NCBI RefSeq assembly: GCF_003012345.1
Contig: NZ_PVRV01000021.1
Location: 173,394 to 237,393, forward strand
Source: Phytohalomonas tamaricis
GTDB lineage: Bacteria > Pseudomonadota > Gammaproteobacteria > Pseudomonadales > Halomonadaceae
Direction of reading: 5' to 3'
Length of the DNA stretch: 64,000 nt
In this document: one piece after another, positions 44,446-54,757 of the stretch
How the letters are laid out: the number at the start of each line of letters is the position of its first letter
Numbering within the stretch: position 1 is the stretch's first letter
Notes under the pieces: generated by a model
Seen by the model: only the letters and a program-made list of their open reading frames with translations
Told to the model about the DNA's origin: nothing
Databases searched by the model: none
Translations under genes and position numbers: made by a program

Positions 44446-46248
44446 CTATAGCGCTTCTCCCAAGTAAAACACTTCCTTTATTTGATCGTGAAGCTTATCC
44501 TTTCTTTCTAAATACTCTCTTTCAGTAAAAGAAGAAAACTCACTAAGCTCTCTAGTCATCTTTATTCTAGATGACCTATAAGCTGGAATCTTATCTTCAA
44601 ACGGCAGATCTGCAACACTATTATTTTCTGAATTATATAAAACAGTCAGGTTTCCAATATTATTTTTAAATTCTTCCATCATGTCATCTTTGTGTTTAGC
44701 TTTTGAGCTCTTTGGGTATATATGCTCTATGGTCAAATGCCGAGACTCAGGAAATTCTGCGAAAGATTTTTTAAACATTAAGACAGGGTTTCTTTTTCCA
44801 CTCTTTAAATATTCGACATTTTCTTCTATGCTGACCAGCATATATTTCAAGTTTTTATTATCTTCATCTGAAACATAATTGACCTTATTTAAAAAATTCT
44901 CGAAATCAGGATCAGATACTTTTTCTGCTAGTATTTTTTTCACTCCCCTCAAAAACCATACTGGCTGGTAGTTGTTCGGAGATTTATTTATTTCCAATAT
45001 CGTCGAATAATACAGTTTTGTAACTGGGGTCATCCTCTTCTCTAAAGCCACCTTAAATATAAAAAAGAACTTCTCCAAATAAAATATAATTTCGTAAAAC
45101 TTTTTCTCTTTAAGCTGAGAAGCTGACATCAGCAAAGGAATCGAGTGAGTGTGCTTAAAATTTACAACTATATTTTTTAATTTAGACTTTTGACACTCAG
45201 AAAGATTGGATTTTTCATAGGGCCAGCGACCCTTTAATATATTTTTATACAAACAAATACCCAGATAAAGATTTTCTATTTCATCTTTAATAGTTTTTCT
45301 TTCATTAAAAAAATTTTCTGAGAAATTTTCAAATATCTCTGCTTTCCTACAGGATTTGCCCAACCTATAAGTATAGTATGACATCAGCCTGTTATTGACT
45401 TCGGTATGTCCACCGTCTGAGATCTCATCCCATTTTTCTTCGAGAGCGATCAAATCTTGTTCGGATCGATCCCTCTTCCCATCGAATATGCCAAGAGAAG
45501 CAGCTCTTAATAAGTCTCCAGCAGTAAGCGATCTTCCACGATCATTAATAACTTGAAATAGCCTATACGCGTCTTTAACATCTGACATTTTTATCATCAA
45601 TATTTTACAGGAACTAGACAACACCTTAAATAAAACATCGCTTTCACTTAGCCTTTGCTCTTGCGTTAAACCATCCAGGAAGCAAGACAACCAATTATCA
45701 ACAACTCTAGCTGCATCTTTTATTAACTTCTGAGAAGAAGTTATTGCCAGTGTTTCTTCTTTTCCATCTATGACAAATGATTTGTAAAAGTCTTTATCTC
45801 TTCTTGATAGAGTTATCCTGGGGAAAGATACATCTTTTTCATTCTCCTCCGAATTAAAATTGATATACTTTGACTTATACTTCCTTATTCTCTTCCTTCT
45901 TAGTTCCGACTGGCTTTCGCTTAAACTCAACCTCTCAATTTCTACTGTTAACCTAGATATAAACAAAACAATCGTAGATAGGCGCTGCTGCCCATCAACA
46001 AGCTCATATACAACTTTTTCATCAAGAATAGATTCGTTTTTTTTCTTCACACAAACAATGCCCCCCAAGAAATGTTGGTCTTCAGAATTATTCTCTTTCA
46101 CCTTCTTATACAAAGACTCTATATCTTGAGTAAATTGTTCAACATTTTCACTAGTCCAAGAATAAGCTCTTTGAAACAATGGCACCTTGTAAATAGTGTT
46201 CTCTGAAAAAACGCTGTCTAGCGAGCAGTAGTTTGGTTTTACATCCAT
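44446..46248 (-). CDS. DUF262/DUF1524 (GmrSD/SspE-like) protein
   Basis: A 600-aa protein. The N-terminal DUF262 shows VPLFQRAYSW and the nucleotide-handling motif DGQQR (85-89, YELVDGQQRLST). The C-terminal DUF1524 HNH-type nuclease shows IEHIYPKSS (about 508-516) and IGNLTVLYNSENNS. Proteins of this build include the type IV restriction enzyme GmrSD and SspE, which is activated by phosphorothioate DNA. The start lies 9 bp after the dptH stop with a GAGGG site, so it is the fourth gene of the restriction operon. It is visibly more A+T-rich than dptH, suggesting separate acquisition. A role in phosphorothioate-linked restriction is inferred. Confidence 0.85.
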   Translation of the reverse strand: MDVKPNYCSLDSVFSENTIYKVPLFQRAYSWTSENVEQFTQDIESLYKKVKENNSEDQHFLGGIVCVKKKNESILDEKVVYELVDGQQRLSTIVLFISRLTVEIERLSLSESQSELRRKRIRKYKSKYINFNSEENEKDVSFPRITLSRRDKDFYKSFVIDGKEETLAITSSQKLIKDAARVVDNWLSCFLDGLTQEQRLSESDVLFKVLSSSCKILMIKMSDVKDAYRLFQVINDRGRSLTAGDLLRAASLGIFDGKRDRSEQDLIALEEKWDEISDGGHTEVNNRLMSYYTYRLGKSCRKAEIFENFSENFFNERKTIKDEIENLYLGICLYKNILKGRWPYEKSNLSECQKSKLKNIVVNFKHTHSIPLLMSASQLKEKKFYEIIFYLEKFFFIFKVALEKRMTPVTKLYYSTILEINKSPNNYQPVWFLRGVKKILAEKVSDPDFENFLNKVNYVSDEDNKNLKYMLVSIEENVEYLKSGKRNPVLMFKKSFAEFPESRHLTIEHIYPKSSKAKHKDDMMEEFKNNIGNLTVLYNSENNSVADLPFEDKIPAYRSSRIKMTRELSEFSSFTEREYLERKDKLHDQIKEVFYLGEAL

Positions 46249-46257
46249 TTTATACCC

Positions 46258-49200
46258 TCACAATTCCCAAAAAGCTAAATCTTTAATTTTCGCTACTTTC
46301 TTTTTCCCATCCACATACAAGCTGTAGTGCTTATCAAGCTTGCGAATTTCACTCATGTAAAACTCTTCGCTTTGCTTACTAGGAGTATTGAAGATGGCCT
46401 TAATTTCTTGCGATTTAATATTGGCGACCTGATGGATCACCCAAGACAGAATCAGAGTTGAGTAATCGTTGTCACCGGTTTTAAAATGCGTCAGTTCCTG
46501 AGTAGAAAGGATGGTGCCCACGCCAAACTCTCGGCCTTCTTTCAGAATCTTCTTCAGGCTCTCGAAATCCTGTGACATAAAGTTGTCGGCTTCATCGACC
46601 AGAATCATTTTGGAAATTTGGCGAAAGCTACCATCCAGCCTTGAGCTACCCTGTTGATGCATCTGGGTGTAAAACAGGTCCAGCGTCAAAGCGACCACAA
46701 GGTTTTGAATACTGGGGTCGTAACCAGACAGATTAATCACAGTGACGCCGTCTACTAAATCATAGAGTGACTGCGTTTTACTGTTGTCCGGCTCAAAGAT
46801 CTCAAAGCCAATCAGGTCGTCCAGGGCAGCATAAAGGGAGTCCTGTTCAACCTTTTCCTGCGCCTGAAACTCTGCCCAGATATCTGCGAGTGTTGGTGCT
46901 GATTTGGCCCAGGTTGAAGGGTCTTGCGGATATATCCCAGCTGCTTCATACGCATCCATTACCAGCGTACGTACCTTGTTCTGCTGCTTAGGGCCAAGCC
47001 CAAACGCTTTGGCTACGGTGGTACGGAACAGATTGGCCGTATGCATCGGCTGCATCGGGCGGTTGCCAAATACCGCGAACGGATTGAATGGCAAATGGAA
47101 CAGGTCGTATACCTTGGCATTGGTCGCTTCTACAAAGTCATCCTTAACGTAGTCGGCCTTGTAATCGAAGATCAGGATGCCAATATCAGTACCGCCAACA
47201 TTATTGTGCTGATTACGTACCAGCTGGGTAATCAGCGACTTGGTAAATTGCGTTTTACCGGTCCCCATGGTGCCGATGATGCCGGTGTTGGTATTAAACA
47301 ACTTCTCAGTGTTGGTAGGTTCCCAGTAAATAATTTCACCTGTCTGTACATCTGAACCAAACTGGATTTTGAGAGGGGCTGCTACAGACGCTAGAGTCTC
47401 TTGGCTGGTGATTCCTTTTGAAGAGTCTTCATCTGGATTAGAAGAACTTTCAGATTGGGGTTTTATGGTAGGCGAAAGCCCCTCATCAGTGTGGCCACTG
47501 CTTGGTGGCCTATTTTTAGTGCTTTCCGAAGTTTCATGTTCTTGTTGGGTAAAAGGCTGCAAAAAATACTGTTCTGGAATGTGTAGAAGTAGCGAACTGT
47601 TGATCTTGGCTTTCAACTCCTGGTAAGGCGTTCTGACAAGTTCTGGCAGAAGCCCCATGGGTATTTCTGCCTGCAAAATACCATCCTCTACCTCATACTT
47701 TTCTTCAAAGCAGGATTCGTTGTTGATGTGAGCAATGACCATTGCATTGGGATAGTTTGGAAGCTCACCGATACTGTAACGCCCTTCAAGCCACTCTTCA
47801 CGATGATTGAGCAGGCCAGTAAAGTGCCCATCTTCAAAAACCCTATACAGCTCGTACTTCTCAATCTGGAGTAGTACCTGGCGAATGAAGAGCCCCCGGT
47901 AGAGTCTGGCTTCAAGCGTATCCGGTCCCAAAAGGTCTTCCTGCATGTACCGCTTCAGCTCAACTGCTTGTTCTTTCGCCTTGGAAAAGTCTGGGCGCCC
48001 TCCAGCTTTTACCTCAACGGGTAAAAGGTAGAGTTGGCCTTCCTTGAAGCCCGCAAACAGTATGTCGTCGGAAATTGCACCTTTTCGGATATTACGATTA
48101 TGTCGAGAGAAATCGCTGTCAGACATTGCGAGACCAATGTTACCTGCTACGCGAACCATCTCAGCAACTGATAGAGGAACCCAAGTGATATCTGACTTCG
48201 CCAGAAGTGTACTGACTATTTTATAGGCACCGATAATCCCCTCTTTGGCAATCTTTTCCTTCGACTGATCAGTAATCAGTTTGAGTAACCATTCGCCATT
48301 AAAGGCGTTGAACTCTCGGATCAGTTCATTGCCGGCATTACCCAGAACGTTTTTATAAAGATCAATTTGCTTGGTAACGGTAATCGCATCGTAGCCAGAC
48401 GAGCTAGTGTATTGATCTGAATAGTGAATCAGAATGACGCCTTTCGTAGCTTCAAAGAACTTCAGGGTAACCTTGGGGTCAATGATGGTCGTCCATACGG
48501 AGCTATCGTATGAGCGCTCCAGCAAGGACATAAATTCCTGACTTACGGCGAGGCTTATAGCCGAATGATCATGATAGACGTCGTTTTTCGACTGGGATGG
48601 GCGCCACAGGGTTCCTATTAGCTTGGCGAGTTTCAGGTGGGGCGACGCGCTATAATCCACTCCTTTTAACCCGAAGGCTGTAAAGTATCGATCACCTTCG
48701 CTACGTGAAGATTCACCCGACAATAGTCCACCGCATGCAACACCAGATAGGTGTTCATCGATATTGTTATCAACGGCCTCGACTTTCTGATCATTCTTGA
48801 AAAACGTTAGATGAGCGTAGGCTTGCTGATCTACTTGCTGATGCCGGAATTTGCTGAATGTGAGCCTAGTTCTCAGCAAATCAATCACTGCATCCGCGTT
48901 TCGACGCGCTGCTCCCTTGTCTAATCCATATCTTTCCTTGATTGAATCATACAGCCCCATCTCAGCGAAAACATCGAACTCGGTCTCGACGAGGTCCTGA
49001 TCGTATAAATTTACATGTATGTGAAAACCTTCCAACAGATGGGCCTGATAGTATGAGACCAGCCCGCTGAACAGTTCAGCGTTCTCTGCATTGTTGACGG
49101 AATTAATCAGCAGCGGAGCATCATCAACTTGAAGAAATAGCTGTTCAAACGTAGAGGTGAATTCCTCGATCTTGTGTTTTACAAGATTTATGATGAAATC

Positions 49201-51363
49201 GAAGCTTGTGTCCTGATGCGGCACGACTTCCAGCCAGAGGGGGTTTTCTGGCACCGCCTGTGTGTAACTGTATTGGTTATTTTTCTCGTACAGATGGGGT
49301 AGCAGCCCCCTTGCGTTTAACCGGCCTTTAGTGACCTCAGGAAGCTCGAGAAAACTTCTGGCTTCTCCGTCTTCAATAATTTCTTCAATCAAATTCAGAT
49401 AATACGACATGATCAGCGGATGGAATGGGGTAAAAAATTTCCGCGTCTCAACTGTCGCTAAGCCTAGGCGAATCACCAAACGGTCAGAGCTACTGAGTGG
49501 TTTACCTGTTGGGATTTTTTCCAAGTATTCAATGCAGGCGAGGACATATTCTTTCCCTAAGGCAACAAGCTGCGGCCCCCAGCTCGCCAATGAAGGCAGC
49601 GTTTTATGTTCTTGGAAATAGAATATGAGGGCACTGTATGCCTTATAGACTCTACCATCTGCGAGAGACAAATCAGCAAGCGGTATTCCTTGGCGTAAAT
49701 CGTTATCCCACTCCACACATTCATCGTTTACGAATGCTGATTCAGCTTGCAACAACAATTTTCGCAGGAATACGGGGGTGGACTCTTGGTTGTCGAAGAC
49801 GACGGTTTCTTTTCCAGGACGATATACACCGTTAAACTGATCATCTTTGAAAAGCCGGGCGAACCGGCTAGTGTCAAAGAGCACGGGCAGACGTAATATC
49901 TCTTTGCTCGGCTCGCCTTCAACCAGTATCAGAAGCGATTGTTCGCCATTCGTCAGTGTGAAACTAACCTCATCAGACTCTTCAAAGAGCTGTTCGAAAT
50001 CCACTTTCCCTACTGCATCGATATCTATGGTTTCTCCACTGTCAGTCAACACAGTTTCTGTTGTGACGTCTGGATTCACCTCGAGGAAATGTTGAACTGC
50101 CTGAAGAACAAGAGCTTTTCGTTTCCTATCTATGAGAAAACGATTGTCAAAGGCCGGTAGATGGAAGGCATCCTCTTGAACGACCATACAATGGAAGCTA
50201 TATTTTTCGCTTGACGAGTCCCGGTTCAACCTGAGGCTAAAGAACCTGGGCTCAACACTACAATCACCTGATATAGAAAATGTTGACTTGTCTCCCCTTG
50301 AGGAGAAGTCAATGTTAATGATATTCGACATAGCCTTGGGCTGTATCGATAATTCACGTTTTACTATACCCTGGCCGATGAATTTGATTTTGAAGTTAAA
50401 CAATTCCCCATTGCTGGGAACCTTAATAATGAGATGTTTATCTCTCCTCCCTGTCGGGGTATCTTTTTTATCTCGAATTTCAACCTTACAGCCATCAACC
50501 TCAATACCTTCATAGTCAAGAGTGAGCTTTTTCTGGCGCTCCTCCTCGTCTCTAAAGTCTTGATAGTTGAGTTCTGTCCAAGGGACTTCCGCTCCATCCG
50601 CAAAATGTTTCTGTATAAACTTTGACCCGAACTTTGTTAGTTTGTCTTCCAGATCGTTAGAGAAATGCTCGACCGCGAACTCTATCTCTTCTCTTAGCTG
50701 TCGATTAGATTCTAAGCGGCGTTCTACCTGTTTTCCGTTGACGTTGCTTAGTACCTGGGGGTCGTTGAAAAGGCCAAGCTCATGAAAACGGAGATCACCA
50801 TCCAGCAAAGCATCATGAAGATGCCGAAAACCGAACACACTCGAACCTTCCTCTGTGATAATTCGAGCTTGGTGTTCAAGAAGGCAACGGGAAGCGACTT
50901 GGTTGCGTAGTCCTTCTGAGATCAACTCGTTTAATTTATTTTTTGTCTGACGGGGCGACCAAACCGCATCTCCTTGAGCGAGATCGAAGGCGCTATTTAT
51001 GAGAGTATCTAGCAAGCTGTTATGGATTATCAGAAGAGCACAGCTCTCAAAAGGATCCCGCTGAGCCGCCACTTTATCCCTGAGGCTTGAAATATAGTTC
51101 TCGGTGTAGCATTCATTTTTGACATCAGGCTGATCTAAGTGTCCAGTTACCAAAAGACGGATACCATTGATCGTAAGATATGACAATTCATGGTCACCGG
51201 CACACAGCTGACCATCACAGTCTGCTAATAATTCAGAGACAAGGCCAATCGTATTTTCTGGATCTGGTGATTTGAACTGATATCGAACACCCGCCTCAAT
51301 CCGAGTATGAAGCCAATTGCGCAGATTGCTTACCAAGAACGCTTCAAAGTGTTTTTCGGACAT
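46258..51363 (-). CDS. dptH: DNA phosphorothioation-dependent restriction protein DptH
   Basis: A very large protein of about 1701 aa. The C-terminal third is a HerA/FtsK-like ATPase: Walker A IGTMGTGKTQFTKS near 1369 and Walker B KMILVDEADNF near 1590, followed by EGREFGVGTILSTQEL. Around residues 1100-1125 an Asp-x(n)-E-x-K arrangement (DDILFAGF ... LLPVEVKAGG) resembles a PD-(D/E)XK nuclease core, which would give the complex a cutting activity. A charged linker (about 1270-1320) precedes the ATPase. I start at ATG 51363, which has GGGGA 9 nt upstream; an ATG at 51372 is possible. Overlaps dptG by 20 bp. It restricts DNA lacking phosphorothioates. Confidence 0.92.
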   Translation of the reverse strand: MSEKHFEAFLVSNLRNWLHTRIEAGVRYQFKSPDPENTIGLVSELLADCDGQLCAGDHELSYLTINGIRLLVTGHLDQPDVKNECYTENYISSLRDKVAAQRDPFESCALLIIHNSLLDTLINSAFDLAQGDAVWSPRQTKNKLNELISEGLRNQVASRCLLEHQARIITEEGSSVFGFRHLHDALLDGDLRFHELGLFNDPQVLSNVNGKQVERRLESNRQLREEIEFAVEHFSNDLEDKLTKFGSKFIQKHFADGAEVPWTELNYQDFRDEEERQKKLTLDYEGIEVDGCKVEIRDKKDTPTGRRDKHLIIKVPSNGELFNFKIKFIGQGIVKRELSIQPKAMSNIINIDFSSRGDKSTFSISGDCSVEPRFFSLRLNRDSSSEKYSFHCMVVQEDAFHLPAFDNRFLIDRKRKALVLQAVQHFLEVNPDVTTETVLTDSGETIDIDAVGKVDFEQLFEESDEVSFTLTNGEQSLLILVEGEPSKEILRLPVLFDTSRFARLFKDDQFNGVYRPGKETVVFDNQESTPVFLRKLLLQAESAFVNDECVEWDNDLRQGIPLADLSLADGRVYKAYSALIFYFQEHKTLPSLASWGPQLVALGKEYVLACIEYLEKIPTGKPLSSSDRLVIRLGLATVETRKFFTPFHPLIMSYYLNLIEEIIEDGEARSFLELPEVTKGRLNARGLLPHLYEKNNQYSYTQAVPENPLWLEVVPHQDTSFDFIINLVKHKIEEFTSTFEQLFLQVDDAPLLINSVNNAENAELFSGLVSYYQAHLLEGFHIHVNLYDQDLVETEFDVFAEMGLYDSIKERYGLDKGAARRNADAVIDLLRTRLTFSKFRHQQVDQQAYAHLTFFKNDQKVEAVDNNIDEHLSGVACGGLLSGESSRSEGDRYFTAFGLKGVDYSASPHLKLAKLIGTLWRPSQSKNDVYHDHSAISLAVSQEFMSLLERSYDSSVWTTIIDPKVTLKFFEATKGVILIHYSDQYTSSSGYDAITVTKQIDLYKNVLGNAGNELIREFNAFNGEWLLKLITDQSKEKIAKEGIIGAYKIVSTLLAKSDITWVPLSVAEMVRVAGNIGLAMSDSDFSRHNRNIRKGAISDDILFAGFKEGQLYLLPVEVKAGGRPDFSKAKEQAVELKRYMQEDLLGPDTLEARLYRGLFIRQVLLQIEKYELYRVFEDGHFTGLLNHREEWLEGRYSIGELPNYPNAMVIAHINNESCFEEKYEVEDGILQAEIPMGLLPELVRTPYQELKAKINSSLLLHIPEQYFLQPFTQQEHETSESTKNRPPSSGHTDEGLSPTIKPQSESSSNPDEDSSKGITSQETLASVAAPLKIQFGSDVQTGEIIYWEPTNTEKLFNTNTGIIGTMGTGKTQFTKSLITQLVRNQHNNVGGTDIGILIFDYKADYVKDDFVEATNAKVYDLFHLPFNPFAVFGNRPMQPMHTANLFRTTVAKAFGLGPKQQNKVRTLVMDAYEAAGIYPQDPSTWAKSAPTLADIWAEFQAQEKVEQDSLYAALDDLIGFEIFEPDNSKTQSLYDLVDGVTVINLSGYDPSIQNLVVALTLDLFYTQMHQQGSSRLDGSFRQISKMILVDEADNFMSQDFESLKKILKEGREFGVGTILSTQELTHFKTGDNDYSTLILSWVIHQVANIKSQEIKAIFNTPSKQSEEFYMSEIRKLDKHYSLYVDGKKKVAKIKDLAFWEL

Positions 51364-52678
51364 ATACAGCATCCCCGCTGTCGCTCATTCGCTCAATATT
51401 CCCAATCCGTTCAAAAAACCTGATAATCGCCTGTTCGGATTGCCTATCGAACCATACACCACGTTTCTTGAATTTATGTAGGAGCTCTTGAAACCTAACC
51501 TGTTCCTTGCTACCTATTGATATATTGGTAAGCAGTAAAAAGTAATCTTGTGAAATAGTCAGCACTCTCCCAGAACGTCCCCGGACTTGGATAAAGTGAG
51601 AGGCTATTTCATTCTCAAATGCGTTTACAAACTTACTGTTAACCGTATATTGGTTCGGTCGGCTCTTGCCAAATATTTCTTTTGCTGTTCGACTTAGTAG
51701 CTCCAACAGCTCTTTCGATGTCTCGGGGTATACATCAATAGCTTCAAGGTCTCGTTTCTCACGGTATCTTTCGCAAAAGTTCACCAGTGAGCTTCTTACT
51801 TGACTCGCTTGTGAAGCATTCATGCTTTCGATATCCGAGAAAACTTTCCACAGCGGGAACTTCTTGGCTTTCCTATCCTGAGGCTGGTTCAGGTATTCGA
51901 GCATCGACAGAACTGGAAATAAATCAAAGGCCTTCACCTTCAAATGACGGAACGCTTCTCTGACCTGCTTTCGCTCAAGACTGGCCTTCTCAGTGTCTAG
52001 AATAAAGAAAAGAGGCTTACTGGCGGGTTCTTCTGTCCAGCCGTTTATGTTTAATGCTAGTTGGGAGCTGTACAAAAACGTGTAAAGGTTAAAGAATGAT
52101 CTGAGATTTTCTAGAAAATACTCAGGATATTTCAAAAGGAAGCTGAGATCTTCAGAAAAATGCTGAGTAATAAAAGGTAGATAAGAGTACTCTGCAGAAG
52201 CCTCATCGGAGTCGACTAGGCGCTCCTGAAATTCATGAACGAGTTCTCGCTCAAGAAAATTGACATCACTGCTGAGTCTCTGGAATTTAGCGTCTGAATT
52301 CCTAACAAAGCTTATAAGCACTTGAGAGACGTGTTTGTTCGTAGACATCTCTGCTTGATTTGCTTTAAATATTAGAAACTCTGGTGAAACCTTGAACAAC
52401 CCAGCAGCATCATTGTCGAAATACATCTTCTCAATGAACGGTTGTATAGACTGATCAGTCAACTTATAGCTTAGGCGTTTCATAAATGCTGCTTTGAAAC
52501 TATCTAAAGTAGACTCTTTTTCAAGCCGTTTTTTAAATGCAGCCGCCAGAACACTACCAGCTATCGCCTCAAAATCGAGGCCAGTAGTTTGAGATCGAAA
52601 CGGCAAAAAACTATTTATAAAATTCTTATTCTGAATTTCCTGACTATTGAGCGTTAAGAGATTATCGGAAACCGTCAT
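51344..52678 (-). CDS. dptG: DNA phosphorothioation-dependent restriction protein DptG
   Basis: A 444-aa protein between dptF and dptH, with 4-bp overlap (ATGA) to dptF and overlap with dptH. Sequence is helical and charged with no catalytic motif visible (LTDQSIQPFIEKMYFDNDAA, LNINGWTEEPASKPLFFILD, YFLLLTNISIG, VRFQELLHKFKKRGVWFDRQ). The last blocks, ending in a winged-helix-like RRGVWFDR...FFERIGNIERMSDSGDAVYV, match what I recall of DptG. It forms the restriction complex with DptF and DptH; its own biochemical role is not settled. Confidence 0.88.
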   Translation of the reverse strand: MTVSDNLLTLNSQEIQNKNFINSFLPFRSQTTGLDFEAIAGSVLAAAFKKRLEKESTLDSFKAAFMKRLSYKLTDQSIQPFIEKMYFDNDAAGLFKVSPEFLIFKANQAEMSTNKHVSQVLISFVRNSDAKFQRLSSDVNFLERELVHEFQERLVDSDEASAEYSYLPFITQHFSEDLSFLLKYPEYFLENLRSFFNLYTFLYSSQLALNINGWTEEPASKPLFFILDTEKASLERKQVREAFRHLKVKAFDLFPVLSMLEYLNQPQDRKAKKFPLWKVFSDIESMNASQASQVRSSLVNFCERYREKRDLEAIDVYPETSKELLELLSRTAKEIFGKSRPNQYTVNSKFVNAFENEIASHFIQVRGRSGRVLTISQDYFLLLTNISIGSKEQVRFQELLHKFKKRGVWFDRQSEQAIIRFFERIGNIERMSDSGDAVYVRKTL

Positions 52679-54270
52679 TCCCCACCTCCGACAACAAATT
52701 CTTCATCTTCAGTTTCGTTCGTAAGGGAAAACCGGTCCTGCCCATCAGAAAACATCAAGTTATCTGACTGAACGATAGCTTTCGTTACGTCATCAATGAT
52801 CTCTTCCAATATAACGATCGTGTTCTTGTCATGCTTATTTGGCCTATAGCCATCGTTAATTTTCGACACCAGCTCGAGGAAGCTGACATTGACGTTAAAG
52901 GTGCGAAGCGGCTTACCCCCAACTTTGAGACAAACTGGGAATTCATAAATATTCTCCATAGTCTCATTTATAATCCTTTTTAAATCGGGCTTTATATCTC
53001 CATTCGCTGAAATGAAGACCCCGTTCCTGGAGCAAAGGGAAAGATGATTCCTTTTGGTTAATGAGGGCTCTAGCCTATTTCCAAACCTCATTAACGCAGA
53101 TATAAGCTCTTCATTGTAGAAACTTCGAAGCTGCTGACGCTCCTCAGTATTCCCGTTATATTTTTTATGTAATCGCCAAATCTCTATGTACCGCTCATAA
53201 AGTGGCTGCTGAAAATCATTCCTAAACGTTTGGTGGAAGTTGTTTCCAATATTGACGTCTCGAAAGAGATAAAAAAATCGGAGCCAGCTAGCAGCACTAA
53301 CGCCGACAATCCCAAAATCTTTTGAAACTGTCTCTTGGAATTCATTAAAAGCATCTTCCTTTATACCTAGAGGATGCTGTATTAGAAACTGATCAATGCG
53401 ACGTGATCTGATTGTGCATGGATCAAAGTGGCTGATGATATCGCTTAAATCATTATTGCCAGTAACGAATAGATTATCAAAGAGTAAACCAGGGCCGCTG
53501 ATTAGGTGATGTACAAAGTCAAGCAGCGCTCGCGCGGACAAAAATTGATCGAACCGTAACCTTGCAGAAAGAAGTAGCTGTATAATTCGCTCGCGGACTT
53601 GCTCTTGATAAAGTATCTCGTAATTGATCGCTAGCTTATCTCGGTTTGTTTGTATCCCATCCAAATATGCTCGATAAAGCGGATTAGCATCGGACCGAGC
53701 AACTACTCGCGCAATCAGTCCGCTTATAAAATCTGACCCCGTACTCTCATCTTCAATACTGAATTTCGGATACTTCTCAAAGTCCAGAAATTTATAGGAA
53801 GGAGATTTACTTTCACCTGACTGAAGATAGGATTCAATTGCGTCTTTGATTTCCTCATGTCGCGAATGCCCCTGCGACGCAAAGTTAAATAGCATTCCCA
53901 CATTAACACCGACCACCAGCGGTTTGTCTGATTCGCGATGCTCATCGAAAAGCTGATCTAGGGCGTCGATCGCGTTTTGATCTGGCTTAAAAGCATGCGT
54001 CGCATCTAGGTGAAACCTGAAATTCTCTGAATAGCGTTCATAGTAGCGTTTCAGAATTTCCGATTTGCCGTCACCAGATGAACCGCATAAGAAGATTACG
54101 GTATCTTCTGCCGGACCGGACTCCAACAGTTTCCTGAAATCTTTCTCGATATCAGTTTCAACGTAGAGGTAATCTTTTAACTCGTTTTGTTCTTTTTGTC
54201 CGTGACCCAACGTGGTTACCGCTTGGGCCGAGGACCTGGCCAGGGTGTCTAGCAACCGTTTGAACTGCAC
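52675..54270 (-). CDS. dptF: DNA phosphorothioation-dependent restriction protein DptF
   Basis: A 531-aa P-loop protein: Walker A CGSSGDGKSEIL at 62-73, then a Walker-B-like segment VVGVNVGMLFNFA. The N-terminus (LKDYLYVETDIEKDFRKLLE) is typical for DptF. Start is GTG 54270 with AAGGA 6-7 nt upstream; the nearby ATG is out of frame. It is the first gene of dptF-dptG-dptH-DUF262 on the minus strand and is expected to sense or process unmodified DNA with DptG and DptH. In this window the restriction operon is convergent with dndBCDE. Confidence 0.92.
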   Translation of the reverse strand: MQFKRLLDTLARSSAQAVTTLGHGQKEQNELKDYLYVETDIEKDFRKLLESGPAEDTVIFLCGSSGDGKSEILKRYYERYSENFRFHLDATHAFKPDQNAIDALDQLFDEHRESDKPLVVGVNVGMLFNFASQGHSRHEEIKDAIESYLQSGESKSPSYKFLDFEKYPKFSIEDESTGSDFISGLIARVVARSDANPLYRAYLDGIQTNRDKLAINYEILYQEQVRERIIQLLLSARLRFDQFLSARALLDFVHHLISGPGLLFDNLFVTGNNDLSDIISHFDPCTIRSRRIDQFLIQHPLGIKEDAFNEFQETVSKDFGIVGVSAASWLRFFYLFRDVNIGNNFHQTFRNDFQQPLYERYIEIWRLHKKYNGNTEERQQLRSFYNEELISALMRFGNRLEPSLTKRNHLSLCSRNGVFISANGDIKPDLKRIINETMENIYEFPVCLKVGGKPLRTFNVNVSFLELVSKINDGYRPNKHDKNTIVILEEIIDDVTKAIVQSDNLMFSDGQDRFSLTNETEDEEFVVGGGE

Positions 54271-54433
54271 GCCATGTCCTTAACCGTTCGGTAGTATTAC
54301 AAGTGGTTATGTTTTCGCAAAAAGAGACCAAAAGTCATCGAAGCTACCATAGCGAGGTTTTCGGCGGGAGGCTAGAAGCACGCCTCCTTTACCAAGAACA
54401 GATCAAGGCGAGAAAAGGCTCTTATATCAACGG

Positions 54434-54757
54434 TTAAAAGTATTGCTTACTAGAGTACAGAGGTTCTGAGCACGAAAAGCACTTGTGGGCTGATAACCAA
54501 CGCACGAATACCCAAGTTGCAACATGTTCGTCTGCGGATTCCCAGTTTTCCACGGCGGGACAAAGTTCGGCTCTGAACTCATTGACCTCATCTCCGAACC
54601 ACGCGGAGTAATCCGTAAACTGACGGCAGACATCCTTCAGGTAATCCGCGCCATAGACATCAAGCACGACCTTAGAAACGAGAGTGGCCGCTCGCTCGAT
54701 AACTGATGCCGCTAGGATGCTGTGGCGCATGGGTTCTTTGACGTCTCTTCCATACAC
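54434..54757 (-). CDS. Hypothetical protein, possibly truncated
   Basis: A 107-aa frame from a GTG start, upstream of dptF in the same direction. It reads SILAASVIERAATLVSKVVL, ADYLKDVCRQFTDYSAWFGD and VATWVFVRWLSAHKCF. Composition is protein-like and the frame remains open a little upstream of the GTG, so it may be the tail of a longer decayed gene. No family recognised. The 160-bp gap to dptF argues against one transcript. Confidence 0.4.
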   Translation of the reverse strand: MYGRDVKEPMRHSILAASVIERAATLVSKVVLDVYGADYLKDVCRQFTDYSAWFGDEVNEFRAELCPAVENWESADEHVATWVFVRWLSAHKCFSCSEPLYSSKQYF

